This document shows, in pieces, positions 8,564-16,826 of a stretch of DNA of 64,000 bases. A model generated the notes under the pieces. That model was not told the origin of the DNA, ran no database searches, and worked only from the letters and a program-made list of their open reading frames with translations. This DNA is from Hwangdonia seohaensis. Lineage in GTDB: Bacteria; Bacteroidota; Bacteroidia; Flavobacteriales; Flavobacteriaceae. Numbering within the stretch: the first letter of the stretch is position 1; each line of letters begins with the position of its first letter. A program made the translations under genes and the position numbers. The stretch covers positions 186,001-250,000 of the forward strand of contig NZ_JAVSCK010000002.1 in assembly GCF_031932625.1 (NCBI RefSeq), in the 5' to 3' direction.

Positions 8564-9131
8564 TTTCAATTTGTTTTAATTCTTCTTTTGTATTCACGTT
8601 CATCGTAGAAAATTCATGCGCTTTTTCTAGTTTGATGTTTTTTGATATGCAGGCTTTTACGGCCACTCGTAATCGCCGTTCGCCTTTCTGTAAAAACCCA
8701 TTAAATGTGTCTTTAATGTGTCGTTTATATAAAGCAATCAACGGCATTGTTTTTCCTTGGTTTTCAATTTGAATGATTTCGGAATTGGCATCAACAGCAT
8801 CAATTAATTTTTTTAAAATTTCAGAGTTTATCAGCGGAATATCGCAACTCAAAATCAAATTGTAATCGGTTGATGAAGCTTCTAATCCGGAGCAAATCCC
8901 CGCCATTGGACCCGCATTTTTTGTGATGTCGTTTACGCGTTTCAATCCGAATACATCGTAATTTAAATCATCTGAAACAATTATAATTTCCGAAACCAAA
9001 GGTTTTAAGGCCTCGATGCTATATTGAACAAAGGGTTTGTTGTTCAGCCTTAAAAAACCTTTGTCCGTTCCCATTCGCGAGCTTTTTCCGCCAGCTAAGA
9101 TTATGCCCGTTATGTCTTTTTTGTCTATCAT
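8547..9131 (-). CDS. mobA: molybdenum cofactor guanylyltransferase MobA
   Basis: 194 residues from ATG at 9131; an upstream TTG would overlap the preceding gene. The N-terminal fingerprint GIILAGGKSSRMGTDKGFL is diagnostic for MobA, which attaches GMP to Mo-molybdopterin to make the bis-MGD form needed by NapA and by the YdeP-type enzyme. Further marks are GPMAGICSGLEA and LILSCDIPLIN (metal-binding Asp). It begins 1 base after the stop of the TauE/SafE gene. Confidence 0.93.
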   Translation of the reverse strand: MIDKKDITGIILAGGKSSRMGTDKGFLRLNNKPFVQYSIEALKPLVSEIIIVSDDLNYDVFGLKRVNDITKNAGPMAGICSGLEASSTDYNLILSCDIPLINSEILKKLIDAVDANSEIIQIENQGKTMPLIALYKRHIKDTFNGFLQKGERRLRVAVKACISKNIKLEKAHEFSTMNVNTKEELKQIENAFNH

Positions 9132-9132
9132 T

Positions 9133-9873
9133 TTATGCGAAAAATAATTTAGCACTTGCAATTACGAGAACAAAAGCCAAAATATATCGAAGCTTTTGGT
9201 TGTTGATTTTTTTACTGCCATAGTAACCACCCAAAACACCGCCAATAAGTGCAATGCCCACCAATAAAAACGATTCTTTTTCTAAAGTTACGCCGCTACT
9301 TAATTGCCCGATAAGTCCGGAAGCGGAATTTACCCAAATAAACAAAGCCGAAACTGCGGCGGCCTCCTTCATTTTGCCCCAATGTAAAAGCAAAATTATG
9401 GGCGTTAAAATAATGCCTCCGCCAATACCGATAAGTCCCGAAAAGAAACCAATGATGGCACCAACAATCAACCCTTGCCATAGTTTTATGTCTTTTATGC
9501 TGTTGCTTTCTTTTCCGAAAACATTCAACATTTTTAAAATGGCAAACACCAGTAAAATCGCTAATATTTTTTTGTAAAGTGTAGCATCAACTTCAATCGT
9601 GCCTCCCAAAAAAGCTAATGGAATTGAGGTTATGGCGAACGATAAAAATAACTTTCGGTTAAAATAACCTTCCTTATAATAATAGTAAAATGAAATACCG
9701 GCAACGAATAAATTGAGCAATAGGGCAGTAGGTTTCATGGTTTCCGTTGCGAATGAAAACAGTGCCATTAAAGCCAAATAACCGCTTGCGCCACCGTGAC
9801 CAACGCTAGCGTAAAGGAATGATACGATGGGTAGTATAAAAAGGAAAATATATATGTTTTCGGTTTGTAACAT
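9133..9873 (-). CDS. TauE/SafE family (TSUP) membrane permease
   Basis: 246 residues with about seven to eight hydrophobic helices. The family signature appears twice: FLYASVGHGGASGYLALMAL near the start and GFFSGLIGIGGGIILTPIIL in the middle. TSUP proteins move sulfur compounds or organic anions such as sulfite, sulfoacetate or thiosulfate. Inside a molybdenum cofactor operon with spacers of 1 base, a role in moving molybdate or a sulfur compound is plausible but not shown by the sequence. No ABC-type modABC genes are in the window. Confidence 0.88.
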   Translation of the reverse strand: MLQTENIYIFLFILPIVSFLYASVGHGGASGYLALMALFSFATETMKPTALLLNLFVAGISFYYYYKEGYFNRKLFLSFAITSIPLAFLGGTIEVDATLYKKILAILLVFAILKMLNVFGKESNSIKDIKLWQGLIVGAIIGFFSGLIGIGGGIILTPIILLLHWGKMKEAAAVSALFIWVNSASGLIGQLSSGVTLEKESFLLVGIALIGGVLGGYYGSKKINNQKLRYILAFVLVIASAKLFFA

Positions 9874-9874
9874 T

Positions 9875-10213
9875 TTATAAATCTTTTATTTTTTCGAGTT
9901 GCGTATCTAAAAATTCCCAGCAGTTTTTATTAATATTGTCGAAGGCATTAACCAAAGTTTTTCCGTAATCGGTGAGTTCTGCACCGCCACCACCTTTACC
10001 ACCAATACTGTTTATGGTTACCGGTTGTTTTGCCGATTTATTAACCGAATCAATAAGGCCCCAAGCTTTTTTATAGGATATATTTAAAGATTTTGCTGCT
10101 TTTGAAAGCGATCCCGTTTCATCAATGGCTTTAAGTAATTGCACGCGTCCTTCACCTAAAAACACCTTGTTTTTGGATTCGATCCAGATTCTGCTTTTAA
10201 TTTTATAACTCAT
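9875..10213 (-). CDS. ModE-like winged-helix regulator, DNA-binding domain only
   Basis: 112 residues matching the N-terminal winged helix of ModE: GEGRVQLLKAIDETGSLSKAAKSLNISYKKAW and the wing GGKGGGGAELTDYGK. The C-terminal molybdate-binding (TOBE/mop) domains of full-length ModE are absent, so any metal sensing must occur another way. Placed right after moeA (2 bases) and before the TSUP permease (1 base), so it probably controls this operon or the divergent nap genes. Confidence 0.88.
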   Translation of the reverse strand: MSYKIKSRIWIESKNKVFLGEGRVQLLKAIDETGSLSKAAKSLNISYKKAWGLIDSVNKSAKQPVTINSIGGKGGGGAELTDYGKTLVNAFDNINKNCWEFLDTQLEKIKDL

Positions 10214-10215
10214 AT

Positions 10216-11394
10216 TTATACAGGTAATAAAATAGTTTCAACGGTATCGTTCCTATTAATTTTGGTAACCTCTTCTGAGGCAAAAACCAAAGCATTCGAC
10301 ACGGCAAACGTGTGTTGCATGGCTGAACTTTGTCCTTCTAAAATTTCAACTTTTCCATCGTTATAAACCGCTTTGAGAAATTGTGGACGGTCGCCTTTTT
10401 TGTTAAAATCTGAAACGGATTTTGCTTGTATTCGAGGCAATTCAGAGGCATCCCGATTCATCATATTTTGCAAGGCGATAAACACATAAACATAAAAACA
10501 AGTAAGTGCCGCTGCGGGATTTCCGGGCAGGGCAAAAATGCTTGTGTCCTCTTTTTTCCCAAAGAACAAAGGCTTACCGGGTTTCTGTTTTACTTTATAA
10601 AAAACTTCTTTTACATTAAGTTGGTTTAGAGCCTTGCCAACAAAATCGTAATCGCCCACCGAAATACCTCCGGTTATTAGTACTAAATCATGGTTGTTAA
10701 TAACGGTGTTGAGTTTTGTTACCGTTTTTTCATAATCATCTGCAACTTTATGAATGCTAACATCGTAAAACTTTAAGCTGTAAAGTGCCGCGAGCAACAT
10801 TTTGGAATTGCTTTCGTAAATTTTTCCGAAAGGTAAATCTTGTCCGGCTTCAATCAATTCGTTTCCTGTGGTAACAAGGGCAATTGAAGGTTTTTTAAAC
10901 ACGGAAACATCTTTTATACCCAAAGAACTTAAATACCCAATTGCCGCTGGTGTTAATTTCGTTCCTTTTTTCAAGGCCAAATCGCCTGTTTTAACTTGTT
11001 CGCCTAAAGGGCGAATATTATGTTCTTTATCTATGTGGTGTTCAATTTCAAGCGTATTGCCATCCGTTTTAACTTTTTCCTGCATCATTACGGCATCTGC
11101 CGTATCCGGAATTGCCGCGCCCGTAAAAATCCTTACGGCTTCCCCTTTTTTTAAAACGGGTTGATGTTCATCGCCAGCTTTTACTTCACCTATTAAACGA
11201 TATGTTAAATCGTCATGTAAATTCAAGGCATAACCATCCATGGCCGATTGCCTAAAAGGTGGCATATTTATAGGAGCATATTGGTCTTCATATAAAAAGT
11301 AACCACCAGCTTTTTCAACCTGTTTTGTGGTCTTTTTTAAAATAGGCTTTACGCTTAGTTTTACCAATTGAATAGCGTCTTCGATAGAGATCAT
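10216..11394 (-). CDS. moeA: molybdopterin molybdenumtransferase MoeA
   Basis: 392 residues, full length. It inserts molybdate into adenylated molybdopterin. Marks: PPFRQSAMDGYALN (near 44-57), VRIFTGAAIPDTADAVMMQE, VTTGNELIEAGQDLPFGKIYESNS, ITGGISVGDYDFVGKAL, and KPLFFGKKEDTSIFALPGNPAA. It is the first gene of the - strand operon. A TAnnTTTG element is present 24 bases upstream. It faces the nap operon across a 178-bp shared intergenic region. Confidence 0.95.
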   Translation of the reverse strand: MISIEDAIQLVKLSVKPILKKTTKQVEKAGGYFLYEDQYAPINMPPFRQSAMDGYALNLHDDLTYRLIGEVKAGDEHQPVLKKGEAVRIFTGAAIPDTADAVMMQEKVKTDGNTLEIEHHIDKEHNIRPLGEQVKTGDLALKKGTKLTPAAIGYLSSLGIKDVSVFKKPSIALVTTGNELIEAGQDLPFGKIYESNSKMLLAALYSLKFYDVSIHKVADDYEKTVTKLNTVINNHDLVLITGGISVGDYDFVGKALNQLNVKEVFYKVKQKPGKPLFFGKKEDTSIFALPGNPAAALTCFYVYVFIALQNMMNRDASELPRIQAKSVSDFNKKGDRPQFLKAVYNDGKVEILEGQSSAMQHTFAVSNALVFASEEVTKINRNDTVETILLPV

Positions 11395-11417
11395 TTAAAA
11401 ATTTCGTTATATCCATA

Positions 11418-11425
11418 CAAATATA
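11418..11425 (-). promoter_or_regulatory. predicted -7 element of the moeA operon promoter
   Basis: On the - strand this reads TATATTTG, an exact match to the Bacteroidota -7 consensus TAnnTTTG. It places transcription start near 11411, about 17 bases before the moeA ATG. No clear TTG at the -33 position was found, so only the -7 element is supported. Confidence 0.5.
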
Positions 11426-11499
11426 ACGGATTATATTTTATTGTAAATTAAAATATTATGAAGAATCGTTTATTTAGATTTAATGTAAATAAAGTTTAT

Positions 11500-11513
11500 A
11501 TGACATATGTTAG
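11500..11513. promoter_or_regulatory. palindromic operator in the moeA-napD region (Crp/Fnr-like)
   Basis: ATGACATATGTTAG, matching the perfect palindrome ATGACATATGTCAT at 12 of 14 positions. The same palindrome (13 of 14) occurs at 18095-18108 in front of the porin gene that follows the nap operon. Dyads of this size are typical of Crp/Fnr-family dimers. It lies 60 bases upstream of the napD ATG and about 95 bases upstream of the predicted moeA start, so it could control both directions. Confidence 0.55.
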
Positions 11514-11572
11514 TTTATTTTTTACTAATTTCATGGAGATTTACGCTTTTAAACTAACGAACCAACTTTTTT

Positions 11573-11815
11573 ATGCCCATAAAAAGCTATTTAGCGCATC
11601 CACACGAGAATAAAAAAGAAGAACTTATAACTGCATTATCAGCATTTAAGGAATGCGAGGTTATGCCTGCAACCAATGAAGATATTTTGGTGTTGGTAAC
11701 CGACACTTTAGATGATGCTTCTGACGAAATTCTTAAAGAAAAAATTGAAAATATTGAAAGCCTAAAATTGTTAGCAATGGTTTCAGGTTTTAACAGTCCA
11801 CAAAATCAGCAATAA
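11573..11815 (+). CDS. napD: NapD-like chaperone for nitrate reductase
   Basis: 80 residues, the usual NapD length. It begins PIKSYLAHPHENKKEELI and ends with the beta-strand IESLKLLAMVSGFN, the NapD ferredoxin-like pattern. NapD binds the Tat signal of NapA and delays export until the Mo cofactor is inserted. First gene of the nap operon; its stop lies 1 base before the napA ATG. The weak sequence match is normal for this fast-changing family; the napA neighbour decides the call. Confidence 0.85.
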   Translation: MPIKSYLAHPHENKKEELITALSAFKECEVMPATNEDILVLVTDTLDDASDEILKEKIENIESLKLLAMVSGFNSPQNQQ

Positions 11816-11816
11816 C

Positions 11817-14144
11817 ATGTACAATTCATTATCAAACAGAAGAAGTTTTATAAAAAAAATGGCGCGTTTGTCTGCCATGGCGGCAGCGGCTTCCATGTTT
11901 CCGGGCATCATATTTGCCAGCGAACAAGAGGCTGGAATTCCTGATGGCGCCAATTTAGATTGGAAAAAAGGCCCTTGTAGATTCTGTGGTGTAGGCTGTG
12001 GTATTTTAGTGGGAACTGAAAACGGTAAAGCCGTGGCCGTAAAAGGCGACCCAAACAGTGCTGTAAATAAAGGCTTGCTTTGTGTGAAAGGCTATCATCA
12101 AACCATGTGTATTCAGTCTAAAGACCGATTAACCCATGCTTTGGTGAAGAAAAAAGGAACTTATGTAAAAACGCCAATAGATGAAGCTTTAGATATTGTT
12201 GCCAATAAAATGAAAGAAACCATTGCGGCACACGGGAAAGACTCGGTGGCGATGTACACTTCGGGGCAATCCACAATTCCTGAAGGCTATGTGGCTTCAA
12301 AATTAATGAAAGGCGCTATAGGTACCAATAATTTAGATTGCAACGCCCGCTTGTGTATGGCCAGTGCGGTAACCGGGTTTTTAACCTCGTTTGGTGCCGA
12401 TGAGCCCATGGGGTGTTACGAAGATATTGAGTATGCCGATTATTTTGTGACTTGGGGCAATAATATGGCAGAAATGCACCCCGTTTTATTTTCTAGAATG
12501 TTAGAACAAAAAGCGAGACGAGGCGCTAAAATTATTGATTTTGCTACGCGAACCACCCGTTCTAGCACAGCATCAGATAAGTCGATTTTATTTGAACCGC
12601 AAACCGATTTAGCGGTTGCCAACGCGATTTGTTATGAGATTATTAATAATGGTTGGGTAAATAAATCTTTTGTTGAAAAGCATTGTAACTTCAATAAAGG
12701 ACTTACCAATATAGGATACGGACTTGAAGACAATTTTGAGTTTACAGACAAACCGGAAAAAATAGATTTTGCTGCTTTTAAGGAATTTTTGAAAGATTAC
12801 ACGCCTGAGAAGGTTGCCAAATACTCAAAAGTATCGGCAAAGGATATTAAATATCTGGCTTTTATTTATGGAAACCCGAATACTAAAGTAGTCTCTTATT
12901 GGTGTATGGGCATGAACCAGCATACACGAGGCACATGGATAAACAATTTGGTTTATAACATTCATTTATTGACCGGAAAAATTTCACAACCCGGTAATGG
13001 GCCGTTTTCGTTAACAGGTCAACCTTCTGCTTGTGGAACCGCTCGTGAGGTGGGCACATTTACGCATAAATTACCCAAAGGCGTGGTAATGAATGCCGAA
13101 AACAGAGAATTTGCAGCTAAAATCTGGAAAGTTCCCGTTGAACGGATCCCATCAAAACCAACTTATCACGCTACCGAAATGTTTAGAGCGGTTGATCGTG
13201 GCGATATTAAATTTATTTGGACTCAAGCAACCAATCCTCTGGTGTCCTTGCCGAAAACGAGTCGCTACCGCCCAGGCATGCAAAAAGATTCCTGCTTTGT
13301 GGTGGTTTCCGATGTGTTTCCAACACCAACTTCCGATGTTGCCGATGTGATATTACCGGCATCGTGGCATATTGAAAAAAGTGGATTGTACGGAAATTCA
13401 GAACGAAGAACCCAGCATTGGGACAAAATGGTTGAAGGCCCTGGAGAAACCACACCAGATGCGTGGATGTTTATTGAAGTGGCAAAACGAATGGGTTATG
13501 GCGATTTGTTTCCTTACAGCAAAGAAAACCACGTTGAAGAAATTTATAACGAATACAGACAATTTCATGAAGGTGCAAAACACGGAATGGCGCCATTAGA
13601 AGTTTTAAAGAAAGAATCGGGTGTTATTTGGCCTTACGTAAATGGCAAATCTACACAATGGCGATTCAATGCTAAATACGATCCGGCATGTTCTAATGGT
13701 GAGGATTTTCATTTTTACGGCAAACCAGATGGAAGAGCCGTAATCTGGCAACGGCCTTACGAACCCGCACCGGAAGTACCAGACAGCGATTATCCGTTTT
13801 GGTTAAACACCGGTCGTGTCATCGAGCATTGGCACACAGGGTCTATGACCCGAAGAATTCCTGTATTACACAAAGCGATGCCACATGCCTATATAGAATT
13901 TCATCCGGAAGATGCCAAGGCTTTGGGGGTTAGAAATGGTGAAAACATAAAAGTAACCTCACGACGCGGTTCGTGTGTATTACCAGCCTCGATAAACGAG
14001 AGAGGGTTGCCCACCAAAGGTCAGGTTTTTGTACCTTTCTTTGATGAAAACATGATGATTAACGATGTAACGCTTGATGCTTTTTGTCCGATTTCCAAAG
14101 AACCAGATTATAAAAAATGTGCAGTTAAAGTTGAAAAAGCTTAG
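11817..14144 (+). CDS. napA: periplasmic nitrate reductase catalytic subunit NapA
   Basis: 775 residues. A Tat signal comes first (SNRRSFIKK at residues 6-14, then a hydrophobic Ala-rich stretch). The 4Fe-4S ligands are C54, C57, C61 and C89 (GPCRFCGVGCGI...LLCVKG). The Mo-ligand Cys is C180 in NARLCMASAV. Other marks are GKISQPGNGPFSLTGQPSACG and the C-terminal WLNTGRVIEHWHTGSMTRR. It reduces nitrate to nitrite in the periplasm using Mo-bisMGD made by the divergent Moco operon. Electron donors are the cytochromes encoded just downstream. Confidence 0.97.
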   Translation: MYNSLSNRRSFIKKMARLSAMAAAASMFPGIIFASEQEAGIPDGANLDWKKGPCRFCGVGCGILVGTENGKAVAVKGDPNSAVNKGLLCVKGYHQTMCIQSKDRLTHALVKKKGTYVKTPIDEALDIVANKMKETIAAHGKDSVAMYTSGQSTIPEGYVASKLMKGAIGTNNLDCNARLCMASAVTGFLTSFGADEPMGCYEDIEYADYFVTWGNNMAEMHPVLFSRMLEQKARRGAKIIDFATRTTRSSTASDKSILFEPQTDLAVANAICYEIINNGWVNKSFVEKHCNFNKGLTNIGYGLEDNFEFTDKPEKIDFAAFKEFLKDYTPEKVAKYSKVSAKDIKYLAFIYGNPNTKVVSYWCMGMNQHTRGTWINNLVYNIHLLTGKISQPGNGPFSLTGQPSACGTAREVGTFTHKLPKGVVMNAENREFAAKIWKVPVERIPSKPTYHATEMFRAVDRGDIKFIWTQATNPLVSLPKTSRYRPGMQKDSCFVVVSDVFPTPTSDVADVILPASWHIEKSGLYGNSERRTQHWDKMVEGPGETTPDAWMFIEVAKRMGYGDLFPYSKENHVEEIYNEYRQFHEGAKHGMAPLEVLKKESGVIWPYVNGKSTQWRFNAKYDPACSNGEDFHFYGKPDGRAVIWQRPYEPAPEVPDSDYPFWLNTGRVIEHWHTGSMTRRIPVLHKAMPHAYIEFHPEDAKALGVRNGENIKVTSRRGSCVLPASINERGLPTKGQVFVPFFDENMMINDVTLDAFCPISKEPDYKKCAVKVEKA

Positions 14145-14147
14145 AAT

Positions 14148-14846
14148 ATGAAAAAAAGACTCGGAATCATATCGCTTTTTATAGTACTGTTTATAACTTT
14201 TATTGTTATTTGGAGTTTTAGCTATCAAACGGGTTTAGAAGAAGGTTATGTTCCTATAGAAAATACCGCAATACATACTAATATTCCATCTGAAAGTGGT
14301 GTATTTAAACGGTCGGAATTTGCATTGGAATATGCCAATATGCCTGTTGACGCCAATCATCAACGCACATTAGATACATATTACGATAATAGAGCGTATC
14401 ATGGAGCGCCACCAAGTATTCCGCATCCCGTTAAAAACGAAAGAAGCTTGGGCGGTAATACCTGTTTGCAATGTCATCAAAATGGTGGTTTTGTAAAACG
14501 ATTTGAAGCCTATGCACCCGTTACACCGCATCCAGAAATGGTTAATTGTCGCCAATGCCATGTAGCCCAAAACAGCAATTCACTTTTTAAGTCGGCCAAT
14601 TTGGCAAAAGTACATGCGCCAAAAGTGGGCGTTAATAACGCATTGTTGGGCACACCACCTATGATTCCGCACCAAATACAGATGCGTGAAAACTGCTTGT
14701 CTTGTCACGCCGGACCCGCTGCACCCAAAGAAATTAGGGTAACACATCCAGAGCGTATTAACTGCAGGCAATGCCATGTGCCAACAGACCGTGTAGTTTC
14801 GGAAATCACACCTTTTTCAAGAACCAATAGTAAAGATAATGAATAG
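14148..14846 (+). CDS. napB: NapB-type cytochrome c, tetraheme by internal duplication
   Basis: 232 residues with an N-terminal hydrophobic anchor or signal (9-25) and four CxxCH sites: 106-110, 134-138, 183-187 and 206-210. Normal NapB has two hemes. Here the NapB pattern (PPxIPH, then CxxCH, then a second CRQCHV) occurs twice: PPSIPHPV with hemes 1-2 and PPMIPHQI with hemes 3-4. The second unit (CLSCH, CRQCHVPT) is closest to classical NapB. It probably passes electrons to NapA. It starts 3 bases after napA and overlaps the next gene by 8 bases. Confidence 0.85.
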   Translation: MKKRLGIISLFIVLFITFIVIWSFSYQTGLEEGYVPIENTAIHTNIPSESGVFKRSEFALEYANMPVDANHQRTLDTYYDNRAYHGAPPSIPHPVKNERSLGGNTCLQCHQNGGFVKRFEAYAPVTPHPEMVNCRQCHVAQNSNSLFKSANLAKVHAPKVGVNNALLGTPPMIPHQIQMRENCLSCHAGPAAPKEIRVTHPERINCRQCHVPTDRVVSEITPFSRTNSKDNE

Positions 14847-15474
14847 AGAAAATTACATATATATATTAGCTTGTCTGTTTGTTTTAGTCTTTTTTTCGTG
14901 TAAACATGGTGAAGGCGAATACCACAGTCTTCACGATAAAATTCAAGCCGAAAGTATAAGTCATCAGGATTCTACGTTATCTTCCGAAGCTTTTTTCAAT
15001 CATTATAAAACCATGGAGATTACCGAAGGCGGGCATACGTTTTTAATTCCTGAACGGAAAAGCCAAATCACATCGTATGCATGTACGGAGTGCCATACGG
15101 AACCTCTGGATGAACTTAAGGGCAAGGACTTAAAAAAAGCACATTGGGATATTACATTAGCGCATGCCAATAGCAATACAATGAATTGTGCCACGTGCCA
15201 TAATGGTAGCGATATGAATAATCTCAATACACTTACTGGTATTAAAGTAGATTTTAACTCCAGTTATAAATTATGTGCCCAGTGCCATTCCTCTCAATTT
15301 GAAGATTGGAAAGGTGGCGCACATGGTAAACGCATTGGCGGATGGGCGCCACCACGGGCATCGCTTACTTGTGTTAATTGCCACAATCCGCATAGCCCAA
15401 GTATTGAATCCAGATGGCCATCGCGATTTAATACGGAACAAATTGAAGGAGCTTACGAAGGTTTAGAGCATTAA
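14839..15474 (+). CDS. tetraheme cytochrome c lipoprotein of the nap operon
   Basis: 211 residues. The start has a lipoprotein signal (LFVLVFFSC, lipid Cys at 21). Four CxxCH heme sites lie at 82-86, 117-121, 146-150 and 178-182. The motif CAQCHSSQFEDWKGGAHGK is shared with cytochrome c3/c554-like and NrfA-related proteins, and the end is CVNCHNPHSPSIESRWPSR. No NapC or NrfH gene is present, so this lipoprotein plus the ferredoxin and NrfD-like subunits probably form the quinol-to-NapB/NapA electron path. Overlap with napB suggests translational coupling. Confidence 0.82.
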   Translation: MNRENYIYILACLFVLVFFSCKHGEGEYHSLHDKIQAESISHQDSTLSSEAFFNHYKTMEITEGGHTFLIPERKSQITSYACTECHTEPLDELKGKDLKKAHWDITLAHANSNTMNCATCHNGSDMNNLNTLTGIKVDFNSSYKLCAQCHSSQFEDWKGGAHGKRIGGWAPPRASLTCVNCHNPHSPSIESRWPSRFNTEQIEGAYEGLEH

Positions 15475-15484
15475 AAAAATAGGT

Positions 15485-16606
15485 ATGAGCAATAATAAAA
15501 AATGGTATTCATTAGATTTAAATTTTAACCGAAAAAAAGAACCTTCAGGGTCTTGTGGCTGTGGTAAAACCTCGGGTGGCTGTAACAGCCATAAAGAAGA
15601 GTTGAGCGAAGAAGCATTTCTTGAAGCTGCGGTAAATGCATCGATTGGAGATGAAGTAAAAAAGGATGGTTTCGAGCAGGTATTTGACGTTAAAATGGAT
15701 AGGCGAACGGCCTTTAAAAAGTTAACCGCGAGTTTGCTAATTGGCGCTGGTGCCGTAAGTACATCGTGTAGTGTGGTTACCGGTGAAGATAGCAAAGAAA
15801 GAGCACAAATAGATTGGGAAGAGCAGTTTAAAGGCAACTATAAACTGATGAGTGATAAGGAAAAAAATGCCACGGTTGAACGCTTAATGCGCTCTTATGA
15901 ATTGCGCACCGGAAAAAACATTAGTATGACCTCAGAAAACGCCAAAGACGATGTGCTTTTTGGGTATGCTTTCAATATTTCGAAATGCCAAGGGTATATG
16001 GATTGTGTGAATGCTTGTGTTGAAGAGAATAACCAAGATAGGGATTCGCAAATGCAGTACATCCGAATCCATGAAATGAAGGACGGCAATGGCTTTAAGT
16101 TTAACGAGGCCGATGATAATTATTACCACGAAGTGCCCGCGGAAGGTCATTTTTATATGGGAACCCAGTGTTTTCATTGCGATAATCCGCCATGTGTAGA
16201 GGTTTGCCCGGTGCAAGCCACTTGGAGAGAAGATGATGGTTTGGTGGTTGTAGATTACGATTGGTGCGTGGGATGCCGCTATTGTATGGCAGCTTGCCCG
16301 TATGATGGCAGACGCTTTAATTGGAGTAAACCCGAAGTGCCTGAAGCTGAAATTAATAAAAAACAACACTATTTAGGAAACAGGATGCGTAAAAAGGGCG
16401 TGGTTGAAAAATGTACGTTCTGTGTGCAGCGATCCAGAAAAGGACAAAACCCAGCTTGTGTTGAGGCTTGCCCAACGGGAGCGCGGATATTCGGGAATTT
16501 ATTGGATCCCAATAGTACGATACGATGGGTTTTGGAAAACAAAAAAGTGTTTAGGCTTAAAGAGGATTTGGGCACCGAGCCTAAGTTCTGGTATTTTATG
16601 GATTAG
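15485..16606 (+). CDS. 4Fe-4S ferredoxin subunit (NrfC/PsrB type) with extended Tat leader
   Basis: 373 residues. The Tat motif is not at the start but at residues 71-78 (MDRRTAFKK), followed by a hydrophobic stretch ending near STSC. Before it lies a 70-residue leader with KKWYSLDLNF and a Cys-rich GSCGCGKTSGGC. This resembles the extended Tat leader known from Bacteroidota Mo/Fe-S proteins such as ActB. Four ferredoxin cysteine groups follow (CQGYMDCVNACVEE, CFHCDNPPCVEVCP, CVGCRYCMAACP, CTFCVQRS...CVEACPTG). It should carry electrons between the NrfD-like membrane subunit and the cytochromes. Confidence 0.85.
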   Translation: MSNNKKWYSLDLNFNRKKEPSGSCGCGKTSGGCNSHKEELSEEAFLEAAVNASIGDEVKKDGFEQVFDVKMDRRTAFKKLTASLLIGAGAVSTSCSVVTGEDSKERAQIDWEEQFKGNYKLMSDKEKNATVERLMRSYELRTGKNISMTSENAKDDVLFGYAFNISKCQGYMDCVNACVEENNQDRDSQMQYIRIHEMKDGNGFKFNEADDNYYHEVPAEGHFYMGTQCFHCDNPPCVEVCPVQATWREDDGLVVVDYDWCVGCRYCMAACPYDGRRFNWSKPEVPEAEINKKQHYLGNRMRKKGVVEKCTFCVQRSRKGQNPACVEACPTGARIFGNLLDPNSTIRWVLENKKVFRLKEDLGTEPKFWYFMD

Positions 16607-16658
16607 TTGGCAAATAATTAGGCTGACGACGGACTGAATACTGCCGATTGCAGATTGA

Positions 16659-16745
16659 TGTGCGTTAGGGATTGAGCGGCATGTTTGAGCTCGCCGACGC
16701 AGGAGGAAGCGAGTAGTGAAAGCCCGACCCTTGCGGTAACGCCCA
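16659..16745 (+). repeat. dispersed repeat, copy A (nap operon)
   Basis: About 87 bases running from TGTGCGTTAGGGATTGA to GGTAACGCCCA. It matches copy B at 27168-27258, sharing GAGCTCGCCGACGCAGGAGG and GAAAGCCCGACCC. The ends are imperfect inverted repeats of each other (TGTGCGTTAGG against TGGGCGTTACC). GC content is much higher than the surroundings. It sits between the ferredoxin and NrfD-like genes of one operon, so it would be transcribed. Confidence 0.85.
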
Positions 16746-16757
16746 ACTTCTCGATAC

Positions 16758-16779
16758 AATTCCAATAAAAATTGGAATT
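16758..16779. repeat. hairpin downstream of repeat copy A
   Basis: Perfect 9-bp inverted repeat AATTCCAAT / ATTGGAATT with an AAAA loop, flanked by CTCGA-type bases on both sides. It directly follows the dispersed repeat inside the operon. No U-run follows, so it is probably an RNA structure or part of the repeat and not an intrinsic terminator. Confidence 0.65.
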
Positions 16780-16826
16780 ACTCGAAGTGACACAATAGAT
16801 AAAACCAAGAGTTATAATAAAATGGT

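Noticed and set aside
13213..13599. Opposite- and alternative-frame ORFs inside napA
   Set aside because: They are shadows of the strongly conserved napA reading frame and have no start context or family.
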